Assembly: GCA_029298735.1 (NCBI GenBank)
Contig: JANSLP010000025.1
Span: 162,030 to 226,029 of the forward strand
Direction: 5' to 3'
DNA from: Ophiostoma sp. CBS 140.51
Taxonomy: Eukaryota > Ascomycota > Sordariomycetes > Ophiostomatales > Ophiostomataceae
DNA: 64,000 nt
The translations under genes and the position numbers were made by a program. The notes below the pieces were generated by a model, which ran no database searches, was not told the origin of the DNA, and saw only the letters and a program-made list of their open reading frames with translations. Positions within the stretch are counted from its first letter, which is position 1. Each line of letters begins with the position of its first letter. Shown one piece after another: positions 55,686-64,000 of this stretch.

Positions 55686-57459
55686 TCACGTCGCAAAACG
55701 GAAGCGCGGGTCGCGGCTGCTGTTAATACCCTCCATTGTACCCTCCGTTGTACCCTCCATTGATGTGATTGACGTGTCGATCGACAGACCATACTTTTTA
55801 TCCCGGCGACGATTCTCCCACCGCATCCACAGCGTGTAGGCCACACTGGCGACGACCAGGATGGCACTCATGACAATGTTGACAACGAGGCAGGTTATGT
55901 AGCGCGGTGCTTCACGGGCAAAGTACAAGTTGCTGGACAAGATGCCGCCGCAGTTGCCCACGGCCACAAAGATGCCGCTGGTCAAGGCGCGTGCATTCAA
56001 GTTGGGGATGTTGTCCATGGTCCAGGCGGCGCCAATGGGTGTGCCCGGGTAGGCGCCCATGGTGCACAAAAACATGGCAAAGTAGAGGACGGCCGTGTTG
56101 GTGCTGCTGATGGTGGCCAAGATAATGTACCCAACCAGGCTCAGAGTTGAGGCGGCTGCTTGGTGGAAGCCACGTTCGTGGAAGTAGTCGGAGGATTTGC
56201 AAATAGCAATAAGGACGACGGCGCCGACCAGGGCCGGAGCGACGGTGTACTAGATAGAGAGAAAGTAGTGTGAGTATACATGTCCTTATTTATTTGAGTT
56301 TCACCGGAATGAGGGACCTACCAAATTCGTTTTGACGACACTGTAGCCCAGGCGCTGGACGACTATGGCGAGAAAGTTGGCATTGGATGTCAGGACCGTG
56401 CCGCCGAGAAACGACAGCGTCACACGGATGTAGCCATGCGGCGTGGTGAACTCGCTCAGTGCCTCCTTCCAGCTAAACGTTGGAGCAGAAAAAAAGCCGC
56501 TCGAAAGAAGACGGCCGACCCGGAGCGCGTCCTGCTCGATCCGCAGCAGCGCAACTTCTTTTTCACTGACAGACAAGAACCACGCCGACTGTGGGCCCGA
56601 CGGCAAGGCCAGCAAGACAACAACGGCCCAGAGCATGGTCAGCCCGCCCTCGAGAAAGAAGAGGTATGACCAGCGGAAGTATGTCTCGTTCTGGGACTTG
56701 ATCTGGAACATGCCGTAGGCAAACAGGCCGCCAAAGGCTGACGAGCCCACGAGCGCGGCGTAAAAGATGCCGATACGACTAGCGAGTTCCCGCCGCGTGT
56801 ACCACGTCGAAAGATAGTAAATGACTGAGGCAAGAAAGCCAGACTCAAAGGCGCCTACAAATACGCGGCACACAACCATTTCTTTGAAATTATGGACGAA
56901 CCCGCTGGCCAGTGACGCCGCACCAAACACGAGAAGCATGGCGGAAAGAACGCAGCGAGCTCCAAAGAAGCGTGTGAGCATGGTAAAGACGGGGCCCAAG
57001 ATGACCAGAGGGATGGAATAGTATGTCAAGAGTTGGTTGTACTGGTTGCCCACCAGGCCCAGATCTGCCGTCAACCCGGCCGTGTGCGCATTGGACAAGT
57101 TGCTGCGGTCTAGAGAGCTACACACCGTGTTAGATGAGAGAACAAAAAAAATAAAAATAAAAAAGAGAAAAAATGGATAGATGCAGATGATGAACACACT
57201 TGAGCAGGTAGGCAATGGTCAACAACGGCAGGAGAATAAAGTCGGCCTTGCGCTTGAGGCGTCGGAGCACAAGCGGGTCAAAGCACGCAGTGTCGTCGCC
57301 AATGGTCTCGCCAACGGTGTTGCTGCTGGTCTTACCGGCACCGAGTTCGGTCATATCCGCGAGACTGGAGTCGGGGAGCGGTTTCTGGGTGGATGGGCCC
57401 ATTGTTGTAAGTGGATTACGACTGCGGTGGATGGCGTGTTTCTTTCGTTCTTGTGCCAT
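55686..57459 (-). CDS. MFS transporter, Dal5/allantoate-permease type (anion:cation symporter family), three exons
   Basis: Exons 57200-57459, 56322-57117 and 55686-56249 give 539 residues; introns are GTGTGT..TGTAG and GTAGGT..TCTAG and both keep the frame. Intron 1 splits YLLNSLDRSNLSNAHTAGL, the N-terminal signature of the Dal5-like symporters (LD-R-N--NA). About 12 hydrophobic helices follow, with the cytoplasmic YYLSTWYTRRELASRIGIFY loop and FAMFLCTMGAYPGTPIGAAWTMDNI in the second half. Members take up allantoate, nicotinate, pantothenate, biotin or dipeptides with protons; the substrate here cannot be read from sequence. The gene is divergent from a zinc-cluster regulator only 430 bp away, suggesting shared control. 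The ATG at 57459 is the first in frame; another Met, 20 codons on, is an alternative. Confidence 0.88.
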
Positions 57460-57887
57460 TTTCGTCTCTTCTTCTTCTCCATGTCGACGGTTCTTATATA
57501 AATAATAAACAATACACTTCACGACCACAATTTACAGACTATCTTCTCCGCAATTGATACGGGGTAGCTTGACAGGTGGACTACCACAGATCGCCAAGAC
57601 ACCACCTCCACACAACTTACACGTTCTCCTCTTTGCCCTCTGTTTATTTGGGTTTAGTTTTTGTACAAGTAGAACAATCGTGTTGCTTGCTAGCGCAGGC
57701 CAGATCGGATGAGCCGATGGGGCCGACGTTTTCACACTGGCCTTCACACTAGATAGTAGATATAATGCCGATGGGCCTCCATTCGAAGCCGATGCCCTCC
57801 CTTCCTTTGTCTTCTTGCTCTTTTCTTCTTTTTTTTCTTTTTGATCCCAGCACAAATCATACACCCCCAACTCACACTTTCACAAAA
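57460..57887. promoter_or_regulatory. Shared divergent promoter of the MFS transporter and the Zn2Cys6 regulator
   Basis: A 428-bp spacer separates the two start codons. It must hold both promoters. The side next to the regulator is CT-rich (about 57780-57845). I could not point to a convincing pair of CGG half-sites. Confidence 0.55.
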
Positions 57888-59937
57888 ATGGAGTCCGAAG
57901 CTGAGCACGTCCCAAAAAGACGCACACTTCAAGCATGTCGCACATGGTAAGTATTCGAATAAATGTTCAAATGAAAATTGAAATGAGATCCTCGGCTCTC
58001 ATTATTTCCCATTATTTGTTAACATTCGCTCTCTCAACAGCCGTAGAAGAAAGACAAAATGTGACGGTGTGCATCCAAGCTGCCGGCATTGCTCTTCACG
58101 TGGAATTCCGTGCATTTGGCCTTCGTCGGTATCGGCATCGGCATCGGCAGCTCCCGTGACCCATGACACTGTCACTTCCGTCGTTCCTGCCGCTTTTGGA
58201 ACTACCACAGCTATCGGTCACTCAATCACAAGCCCTTCTCTCCCATTCTCTCTCCCTTCTCCTTCCAGTCCTAGTCCTCGTCTGGAACACCACGCAATTG
58301 CCACACCTACAATCACCCGCCGGGCTCTGCAAAGATGCACGGCCATCTTCTGCGAGCGGCATCTCACATGCACATTCTGCTCCTTTATTCACCGGCCCGA
58401 TCTAGATGCGCTGTCGGCCTCTCCCTCTTCCTTTCTAGCCTTGGTCATCGTCTGCCTATGTTCGCGTTACCTATCGACCAAAGAAGCCGAGGAGCTGTTT
58501 GGCCCTAGTCTGTCGTCGGGCTGGCAGGTGTGCCGCCGCTTCACGCCCGCCGCCAAAGCTCTGGCCCGGTCCACCATGGATGACCCCAGTGTCCTGCATA
58601 TCCAGGCCAATCTGGTGCTGGCCGTCTCGGAGCTGCTCAACAATGAGGGGTCGAGCCACTGGATGTACGCCGGCACGGCTATCCGCATGGCCCAGGTCAT
58701 GCGCCTCAACCAGGACTACCACCAGCAGCACTCGCTTCCAGAACAGGAGATTCGCAGGCGCACCTTTTGGGCCTGCTTCAGTGTGGACAAGCTACTTGCT
58801 TTCCTTCTAACAAAACCCGGCACACTGGCTTTGGGAAACGTCGCCGTGGCCCTGCCCAGCACCGATGCTGCGCTTGCCTATGGGGAGGCCACGCGGGGAC
58901 TGACCTTGGGGTCTTCCTTTGAAGGAGCGATGCCTTCCCAAATCGGCTTACTACCGTACTTTTTGAAAACGTTGACGCTCTGGAGCAACATTGTCGACCG
59001 CCGTGTCTGCCACTCCCGTTTTGTCACCAAGACGCTGCCCACCGACCCGGCCGGACGCTTTTATCAGAGTCACCAAGCCCTGCACGACTGGGATTCTCAG
59101 TTGCCCGCCGGACTGCAGTGGACCCCCGAAAACCGGGCCAACCACCATACAGCGCTCAATCAGGGCCGCACATTTGTTGCCATGCACTTTCTGATCCGCA
59201 GTGCCTTTTGCGTCGCGCACGAGGCGTATCTGCCGCAGCTAGACGGGTCGTCCGTGCTGGTCAATGCCGTCGACGCGGCTGGGTGGTCGCTACTGCACCG
59301 CGAGCCGTCTTTGCTGGCGCAGTGTGTGACGAGTGCCTTGGCCGTAGGGGTGATGCTGGCCGAGGTGGAGGCGGAGAAGGGCGGCGATGGTGATGATGAC
59401 GGTGATACCGACATGTTGCAGTCGGTATGGGTAGCCTCGGCACTGCTGTCAGTGTCCAACACGTTGCTCTGGCTTCAGTATGCACACGACCCGGACTACG
59501 CCGACGATCAGACGGTGGACAAGGCACGGCACTACTGGTCCATGGTCACACGGAGGATGCAGTCGTGGGCCAAGTCGTGGAAGGCGGCGCGGCAGTGGCT
59601 CAAAGGTCTCCACGGGATGCAGGCCTTGTACAGAGCGGCCTATCTGGGCGAGGTTGAGGATGAAGAGGCTGCTACTGGAGACGTTTCATCTGGAGATGAG
59701 ATTGATGGAGACGGTGAGACGCCCAGCTTCCGCCCTCGAGCGGGCGATGGCTACCCGCCACTCACAGCCATCCCAAACCTCTACGCATCTCTACGATTTC
59801 TGGCCAGTGACACGTCTGCCGAGCCAAAGAGGCTGCAGTCTGTGTGGATGAGTTTTGTCAGTGGCTGGTCCTTTGTCAACCTCACAAATCCTGACATGAA
59901 TGACAATCCCTTTGCCCAGCTTGCCCAGCAGAGGTGA
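57888..59937 (+). CDS. Zn2Cys6 transcription factor of the right-hand cluster, two exons
   Basis: Exons 57888-57946 and 58041-59937 give 651 residues; the intron (GTAAGT..CAACAG) splits the zinc cluster, a common fungal arrangement. Splicing gives Cys17, 20, 27, 34, 37 and 44 with CX2CX6CX6CX2CX6C spacing and RTCRRRKTKCDG, a textbook DNA-binding motif. After a Ser/Ala/Pro linker, the fungal-specific transcription factor domain (PF04082) runs from about 120 to 480, with SSHWMYAGTAIRMAQVMRLNQD and EQEIRRRTFWACFSVDKLLAF as its core. It lies between a transporter on one side and an oxidase on the other, with only 38 bp to the convergent oxidase gene. Pathway-specific control of those neighbours is likely but inferred from position. 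Confidence 0.92.
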
Positions 59938-59975
59938 AGTAGGGTGGTGGACAAGATAAAATATACATTTTATAT

Positions 59976-61196
59976 CTAAAGATGAGGCTGTTCTCTATTG
60001 CCTTTCTTTCCTGTCAAAACACGCCCGGCAAGCTCAACGACCGTCTCTGCACATCCATACGACGTCTGGTAGCCGTAGCCGCCGTGCCCATAGTTGTGCA
60101 CCACCCACACGCCGCCAATCTTTTCCACGTCGACACGGGGACCGTCTTCACGCAACGGCCGCAGTCCCACACCGTGCCGAACAATACTAAGACCTTCAAT
60201 GCCCTGACCGGGGGTCACAAGCCCGGGACACAGCTCAATGCACCGCTTCATGATGCGCACAGCCAGGTTGGGATCTGGTTGGCTGTCCCAGTTGTCCATC
60301 TGGTACGAGCCGCCCAAAATCGTGCCGCCACCCGCCGGACGCGTCATTGTGTACGTGCTTTCCTCGTTGCTGTCGTCGACGCCCGAAATCATGTGCATCG
60401 CCGCTTGATGGTTACGGACTACCACAATCTGGCCACGGGCCGCGTGCAGTGTCTTGTCCTGTACGCCGCCCAACTTTAGGGAGGACAAGCCTGTGCAGTT
60501 GATGACAAGGTTTGCTTTTCTCGAGGAAAATGGGGAGAAATCTGCCGCCTCAGTGACGTGCTGGACAATGGTCCGCCGAAAGACAACACCCGCCTTGAGA
60601 CACTGACTGACGAGCCACGGCAGGTAGATGGCCGCATTGATGCAAACCGACGTAAACGTGTTGGCATTGTCGACGCCAGGGTCGAGGCGGTCGCTGGGGA
60701 TGTTGGCAAAGTTTGGGACGACATCGCGGTACCAGGGGTCCGGCTTCGTCAGCTCGGTCGTCCACTTGCCAATTGTCGTGTTCCCGTCCTTGTTTCGACA
60801 TCTGACAGCTGCGGCTGCTCGTGTTAACAATACTTCTGTTTCTCACTGTCGATGGGGGGGCGTACTCTGAAAAGCAATGCCTGCATCCGGACAATTCTGT
60901 GCCAAATGGGCAAGATGCGGCCAGGTTCGTCGCTCCCACTGGCTCGTCTTGCTATCTTTTGCGCTAAACGGCAGGTAGTTGGCACCAGCCCAGGGCGAGC
61001 AGTATTCAATGTCCACATCACCGGGCATGTGCTTGGCAATGACGGTCACTTCATTGTCCGGGTTTTGCGAGAGCAGGAGGGCACTGGTGAGTCCAGATAC
61101 GCCGGCCCTGCAGGTGTTAGTAGATAATAAAGAAGGAGATGGGGTGCGGCGACTAGTTGAGGCTTACCCAAGAACGACAATGCTGTGTTTTGCCAT
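59976..61196 (-). CDS. D-amino-acid-oxidase-family FAD enzyme, three exons
   Basis: Exons 61168-61196, 60866-61107 and 59976-60808 give 367 residues, the normal size for D-amino acid oxidases. Intron 1 is GTAAGC..CTGCAG with a CTAAC branch site. For intron 2 (GTACGC..CCGCAG) only the acceptor before CTGTCAG keeps the frame; the stronger-looking CTGTCAG just downstream would shift it. The N-terminal Rossmann motif is GAGVSGL at 10-16, followed by IEYCSPWAGANYLPF. The C-terminus has VVHNYGHGGYGYQTSYGC, the conserved FAD and active-site block. These enzymes oxidise D-amino acids (or D-aspartate/sarcosine-like substrates) to keto acids, ammonia and peroxide, usually in peroxisomes. The protein ends -PHL, a weak variant of the SKL peroxisomal signal. 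It shares a promoter region with the hydrolase gene at 61781. Confidence 0.9.
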
Positions 61197-61780
61197 GTTT
61201 CTGAATGCTGAGTATGTGTAGACCTGCACTGGACTGCAATCTTACTGGTAATCTTGTTTTCTATTACAGGCATCGTATATAAATAAGATATGCATGACAA
61301 TAACATACTGAATCCATACTGAAATGCACATGCCTGTTGTAGAACGCAATGGTATCGGCATCGGCATCTTCATTAATATCGGCATCAACATCGGCCTTGG
61401 CATCGGCCTCGGCCAGAACATTCGCGATCCCAAAAGGGAAGTTAGCTCACTTACAAGTCGAGCTTGACCACAACCGTCCCAAACATCGGCCGGCCCACAT
61501 CGGATGGCCCGATCTGGCTCTGGCCGTTCGACGTTCGATCGTAGGCAGCACGTTTTTTTGTGCTCCTTAGACGGGCATGCATCAGCCTCGGCCAGGCGCT
61601 ATTCTCAATATTTCATGAGATTTATTTTATTTACATTTGTGGCATGGCATAAATACAAACAGCTCGACACATGTCACGATACGATAAGCATATGTGAACT
61701 CTGGATTCTTTCAAATAATCTTTACTTTACTTTATTTATTTTATCCGCATTTCGAGTTGCATCCTCCATCTTCCCTCACA
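61197..61780. promoter_or_regulatory. Shared divergent promoter of the oxidase and hydrolase genes
   Basis: A 584-bp spacer between divergent start codons. A repetitive GGCATCGGCAT-like stretch (about 61350-61415, six-base units around CGGCAT) occurs in it; it could be simple sequence or hold regulator sites. TA-rich stretches lie near each gene. Confidence 0.5.
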
Positions 61781-62881
61781 ATGGGTTCCACCGACGCTCT
61801 TCCCAATCCCATCGATCCATCGTTTATCGACCGCATGGACGCCGACTTTGTCGCCTACTACAACAAGCACATTGCCATCAAGCCGCCAACACATGCCATC
61901 GACCTCTCCGAGGTGCGCGCCAATCCGCAGAAATGGGCCAGCCCATGGTGCAAAGACTACGCCGACCTGCCCTTTGTCCACGACATTCAGATCACGTCTG
62001 GTGACGGCCACGTATTCACAGCACGCATCTACTCGCCAGACGACAATGACACGGAGCCAGGCTCAGGCCCATACCCCGTCCATGTCAACTTCCACGGTGG
62101 AGGCTACTGCTTCGGCGACCTGACGAGCGATGCGGCTCTGCTGATGAAAATACGAAAGCGGGCGAGAATTATCGTCGTGGACGTTGACTACCGCTTGACA
62201 CCGGGTGAGTACTCCCAGGAGTTTTCGAAAACTGCATTTGCCTCGTATCTGACCCGATAAGAACACGCTTTTGGAAAGGGGACTGATGATGCATGGGCCG
62301 CCGTCCAATGGGTGCACGCTCACGCTCACGAAATCAATGGACGACCCGACTCCATCTCCATTGGCGGCATCTCGGCCGGTGGCTTTATGAGTTGTGTCCT
62401 TCAACAGCTTGCGCGGGATGCCGGCCTGCCTCTCAAGCTCGCCATTTTGTCTGTTCCCTCGACACACACGCGCAAAGGCATCGCCAAGCCCGAGGACAGT
62501 CCCTTTCCGTCGCTGGCCGAAAACGCATTGGCACCCTGCCTCAACTGGAAGCGCGTCCGCTTCTTTGCCGCCGTTGTCCAGAAAAGCATGACCGACGAAG
62601 AATGGGGTGCCCTCCCGCTCTTCCGGCGCAGTCCCATCGAGGCCACGTCCCTCGAGGGCGTTTGTGATACTTTTATTGCGACGGCCGGCTGTGACCCGCT
62701 GCGTGACGAAGGCGAGGCGTACGGTCAAAAGCTCATCGAGGCCGGTGTCAAAGTGACTGTCCGCCGGTATACGGGCGTGCCTCACCCATGGATGCACATG
62801 GAGGGTGTCAAAAAGGCAGACATGTACATGGACGACCTTTGCCAAGCACTGGTCACTGCCCATAGAGTGAAGACAGAGTAG
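61781..62881 (+). CDS. Alpha/beta hydrolase, hormone-sensitive-lipase (GDXG) type, two exons
   Basis: Exons 61781-62204 and 62262-62881 give 347 residues; the intron is GTGAGT..ATAAG, and splicing joins DYRLTP to EHAFGKGTDDAWAAVQW, the conserved YRLAPEHPFP-type junction. The oxyanion motif HGGG is at 105-108, the nucleophile Ser179 lies in GGISAGG (usually GDSAGG), and the acid and base are Asp286 (GCDPLRDEG) and His316 (PHPWMHM). There is no signal peptide, so it should be intracellular. The family cleaves carboxylic esters, lactones or amides of small molecules. Next to an amino-acid oxidase and a symporter, it could release an amino-acid or acyl moiety from an imported compound; this is inference. 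Confidence 0.9.
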
Positions 62882-62938
62882 GCGGAGGAAATGAAGAAAG
62901 TACAAGGACGTACCATGTGGAGATGTGGGACCTCCCCA

Positions 62939-62943
62939 TATAA
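62939..62943 (+). promoter_or_regulatory. TATA box at -29 of the truncated 5S gene
   Basis: TATAA begins 29 bp upstream of the 5S start at 62968. Neurospora 5S genes carry a required TATA at -29 to -26, so this remnant copy appears to have been a functional gene once. Confidence 0.6.
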
Positions 62944-62967
62944 GCAGCCCTAACGCACGCTTATATC

Positions 62968-63030
62968 ACGTACGGCCATAGATACTGGAATGCACGGGAT
63001 CCCGTCCGCTCTCCCCTAGTTAAACCTGTA
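62968..63030 (+). pseudogene. Truncated 5S rRNA gene (5' half only)
   Basis: The first 63 nt match the intact 5S gene at 25174-25056 with about seven differences, including a perfect shared run from GCACGGG-type sequence through CCCGTCCGCTCTCC and CTAGTTAAACCTG. After AAACCTGTAA homology stops: the GGATTAGTAGTTGGG, GGTGACGACC and closing helix strands are missing, so no functional 5S RNA can form. The box A-like element is kept and the box C part of the internal promoter is lost. The break could come from deletion or insertion of the elements seen further right. Confidence 0.85.
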
Positions 63031-63446
63031 ATTTGCATGCCGCTGCCACTGAGGCCGCTTTCTGATTCGCCCAGAGTATGTCTTTACGCGTGTCGGCCGC
63101 CGTTCTTGCAAGTTCCTGGCCACCCGAACCCAAGTACCTCGCAGCACCGCGCGGTGTAGCCTTCCTCTTTTATATATCCCTCCAATCCTCTGCATGATGG
63201 TTGAACTAGCTATTATTAGATGATGGTCCGACAGAGGTTGCGAGGATTAAAAAAAAGGCGAGTTTGGAGGTATGCCGCCCTTGTCTTTTGCTAATTGTGC
63301 CACCCAGCGCCCTTTATTCTTGTCCTGCACCCCCCCCCTCCTTCGTTCTACCAGAAAAGTCCCCCGAGAGAAAAAAAAATTGGGCCTACGATTACAGTTT
63401 TACGTAGTACAACCAACCGAACAAGCCGTCGCCGGGCCGTGATACT
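63031..63446. other. Spacer between 5S remnant and putative LTR, nothing recognised
   Basis: About 415 bp without an open frame or known repeat. It contains homopolymer runs (A8, C10 and A9 between 63245 and 63380). It may be degenerate mobile-element sequence. Confidence 0.4.
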
Positions 63447-63728
63447 GTAAGAAGATAACGTAAAGGACCCTGTACGTCAAGTGGCTAGAAGGCCAGAGAC
63501 GAAAGGGGCCTCGCATAAAAGGGCGATTAGCGGCTTCGATAGCTTCCATCGGATAACAGGTCGAACCCTAATCGCCAACCCTTCGCGCACCATGCTAAGA
63601 TAAAAAACTCTTCGAGTGGTAGCGAAGAGGTCGAGAGTCCGCTACGTATAAAATAAGATCTCTTTCTTCTTGTTGGACGGTCTTAGACTGTTCGGCAAGT
63701 GAAAGTCTTCCTTTCTTAGAGAATCACA
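63447..63728 (+). mobile_element. Putative 5' LTR of a Ty1/copia-type retrotransposon
   Basis: Begins TGTAAGAAG and can end at AATCACA, giving TG..CA termini about 282 bp apart. Inside lies GTATAAAATAAG (about 63646-63657), a good TATA box for an LTR promoter, followed by pyrimidine-rich sequence. The partner LTR would lie beyond the window, so the limits are a guess from termini and from the gag-like frame that follows. Confidence 0.35.
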
Positions 63729-63810
63729 CCTTGTGACTTTTGATCTTCCTTATCTTCGTCTTCACTGAGCCATCCCTACGGTCACGCCGTTTTATCTTTA
63801 CACCAAGATC

Positions 63811-64000
63811 ATGACATCTATACCTATTACTCGTTAAAAAAGCGAAATATTTTAATTTTCGAGCCACAACTAACTAGGGCCCTACCTTAAAAGGCTCGAA
63901 TTAATATAGGTTATTAGTAATACAGCGTAACGTTATATAAAAATTAAAAAAGAGACTACTAGGCTCGATAGTATCGCAGCGGGCATACACAACAGGGAGG
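63811..64000 (+). pseudogene. Degenerate copia-type gag, 5' part (RIP-like decay)
   Basis: From the ATG at 63811 the frame reads MTSIPITR then stop, and continues with pieces such as GPYLKRLELI, VISNTA and ETTRLDSIAAG, in the register and style of the N-terminus of fungal copia Gag. Five in-frame stops (63835, 63853, 63871, 63907, 63928), all TAA or TAG, and a local rise in AT and TpA fit repeat-induced point mutation. The element continues off the window. The family call is tentative. Confidence 0.4.

Noticed and set aside
63510..63600. Possible tRNA: GCGATTAG..CTAATCGC arms and a GGTTCGA-like box on the minus strand
   Set aside because: The arms are only about 54 nt apart end to end, and no A box or anticodon stem fits; it is more likely a hairpin inside the putative LTR.

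Overview
This window is nuclear DNA from a filamentous ascomycete, most likely a Sordariomycete. The evidence is: short introns (about 45-130 nt) with GT..AG ends and CTAAC/CTGAC-type branch sites; two Zn2Cys6 transcription factors; fungal protein families throughout; pyrimidine-rich 5' leaders; and a dispersed 5S rRNA gene of the Neurospora type. The genus cannot be fixed from sequence alone. Long gene-free stretches (6.8 and 3.9 kb) and several acidic or Gln-rich tracts are notable. No tRNA gene, CRISPR array or bacterial feature was recognised.

Left part (1-25 kb): the 5' end of a Gln-rich gene runs off the left edge. It is followed by a gamma-tubulin complex GCP4 homologue (-), a senescence-domain protein in three exons (-), a 6.8 kb gene-free zone, a large Zn2Cys6 regulator (+) with a probable 5'-UTR intron, another 3.9 kb gene-free zone, and a secreted S28 serine peptidase (+, two exons). 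A 10-bp motif, TACGGAGTAC, recurs only in the gene-free zones.

Middle part (25-55 kb) is mostly housekeeping. In order it holds an intact 5S rRNA gene (-), the nuclear import receptor Mtr10/transportin-3 (-, four exons), 5-formyltetrahydrofolate cyclo-ligase (-), an OPT-family transporter (+), and a 2422-residue membrane protein with a glycosyltransferase-like domain (-). Then come tRNA dimethyltransferase Trm1 (+, with two start codons that would give mitochondrial and nuclear forms), a diacylglycerol/sphingoid kinase-like protein (+, two exons), an ABC-F ATPase (-, four exons) and a membrane-anchored SET protein (+).

Right part (55.6-64 kb) looks accessory. A Dal5-type MFS transporter (-), a Zn2Cys6 regulator (+), a D-amino-acid-oxidase-family flavoenzyme (-) and an HSL-type alpha/beta hydrolase (+) are packed together with shared promoters or nearly touching ends. 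This is the layout of a small uptake-plus-catabolism cluster with its own regulator. It ends at a truncated 5S gene that keeps its upstream TATA box, followed by what looks like the left end of a Ty1/copia-type retrotransposon whose gag frame is broken by AT-rich stop codons, suggesting RIP.

Exon structures were read by hand from splice consensus, reading phase and family conservation. None was tested against transcripts, and family assignments come from motif recognition without database searches.
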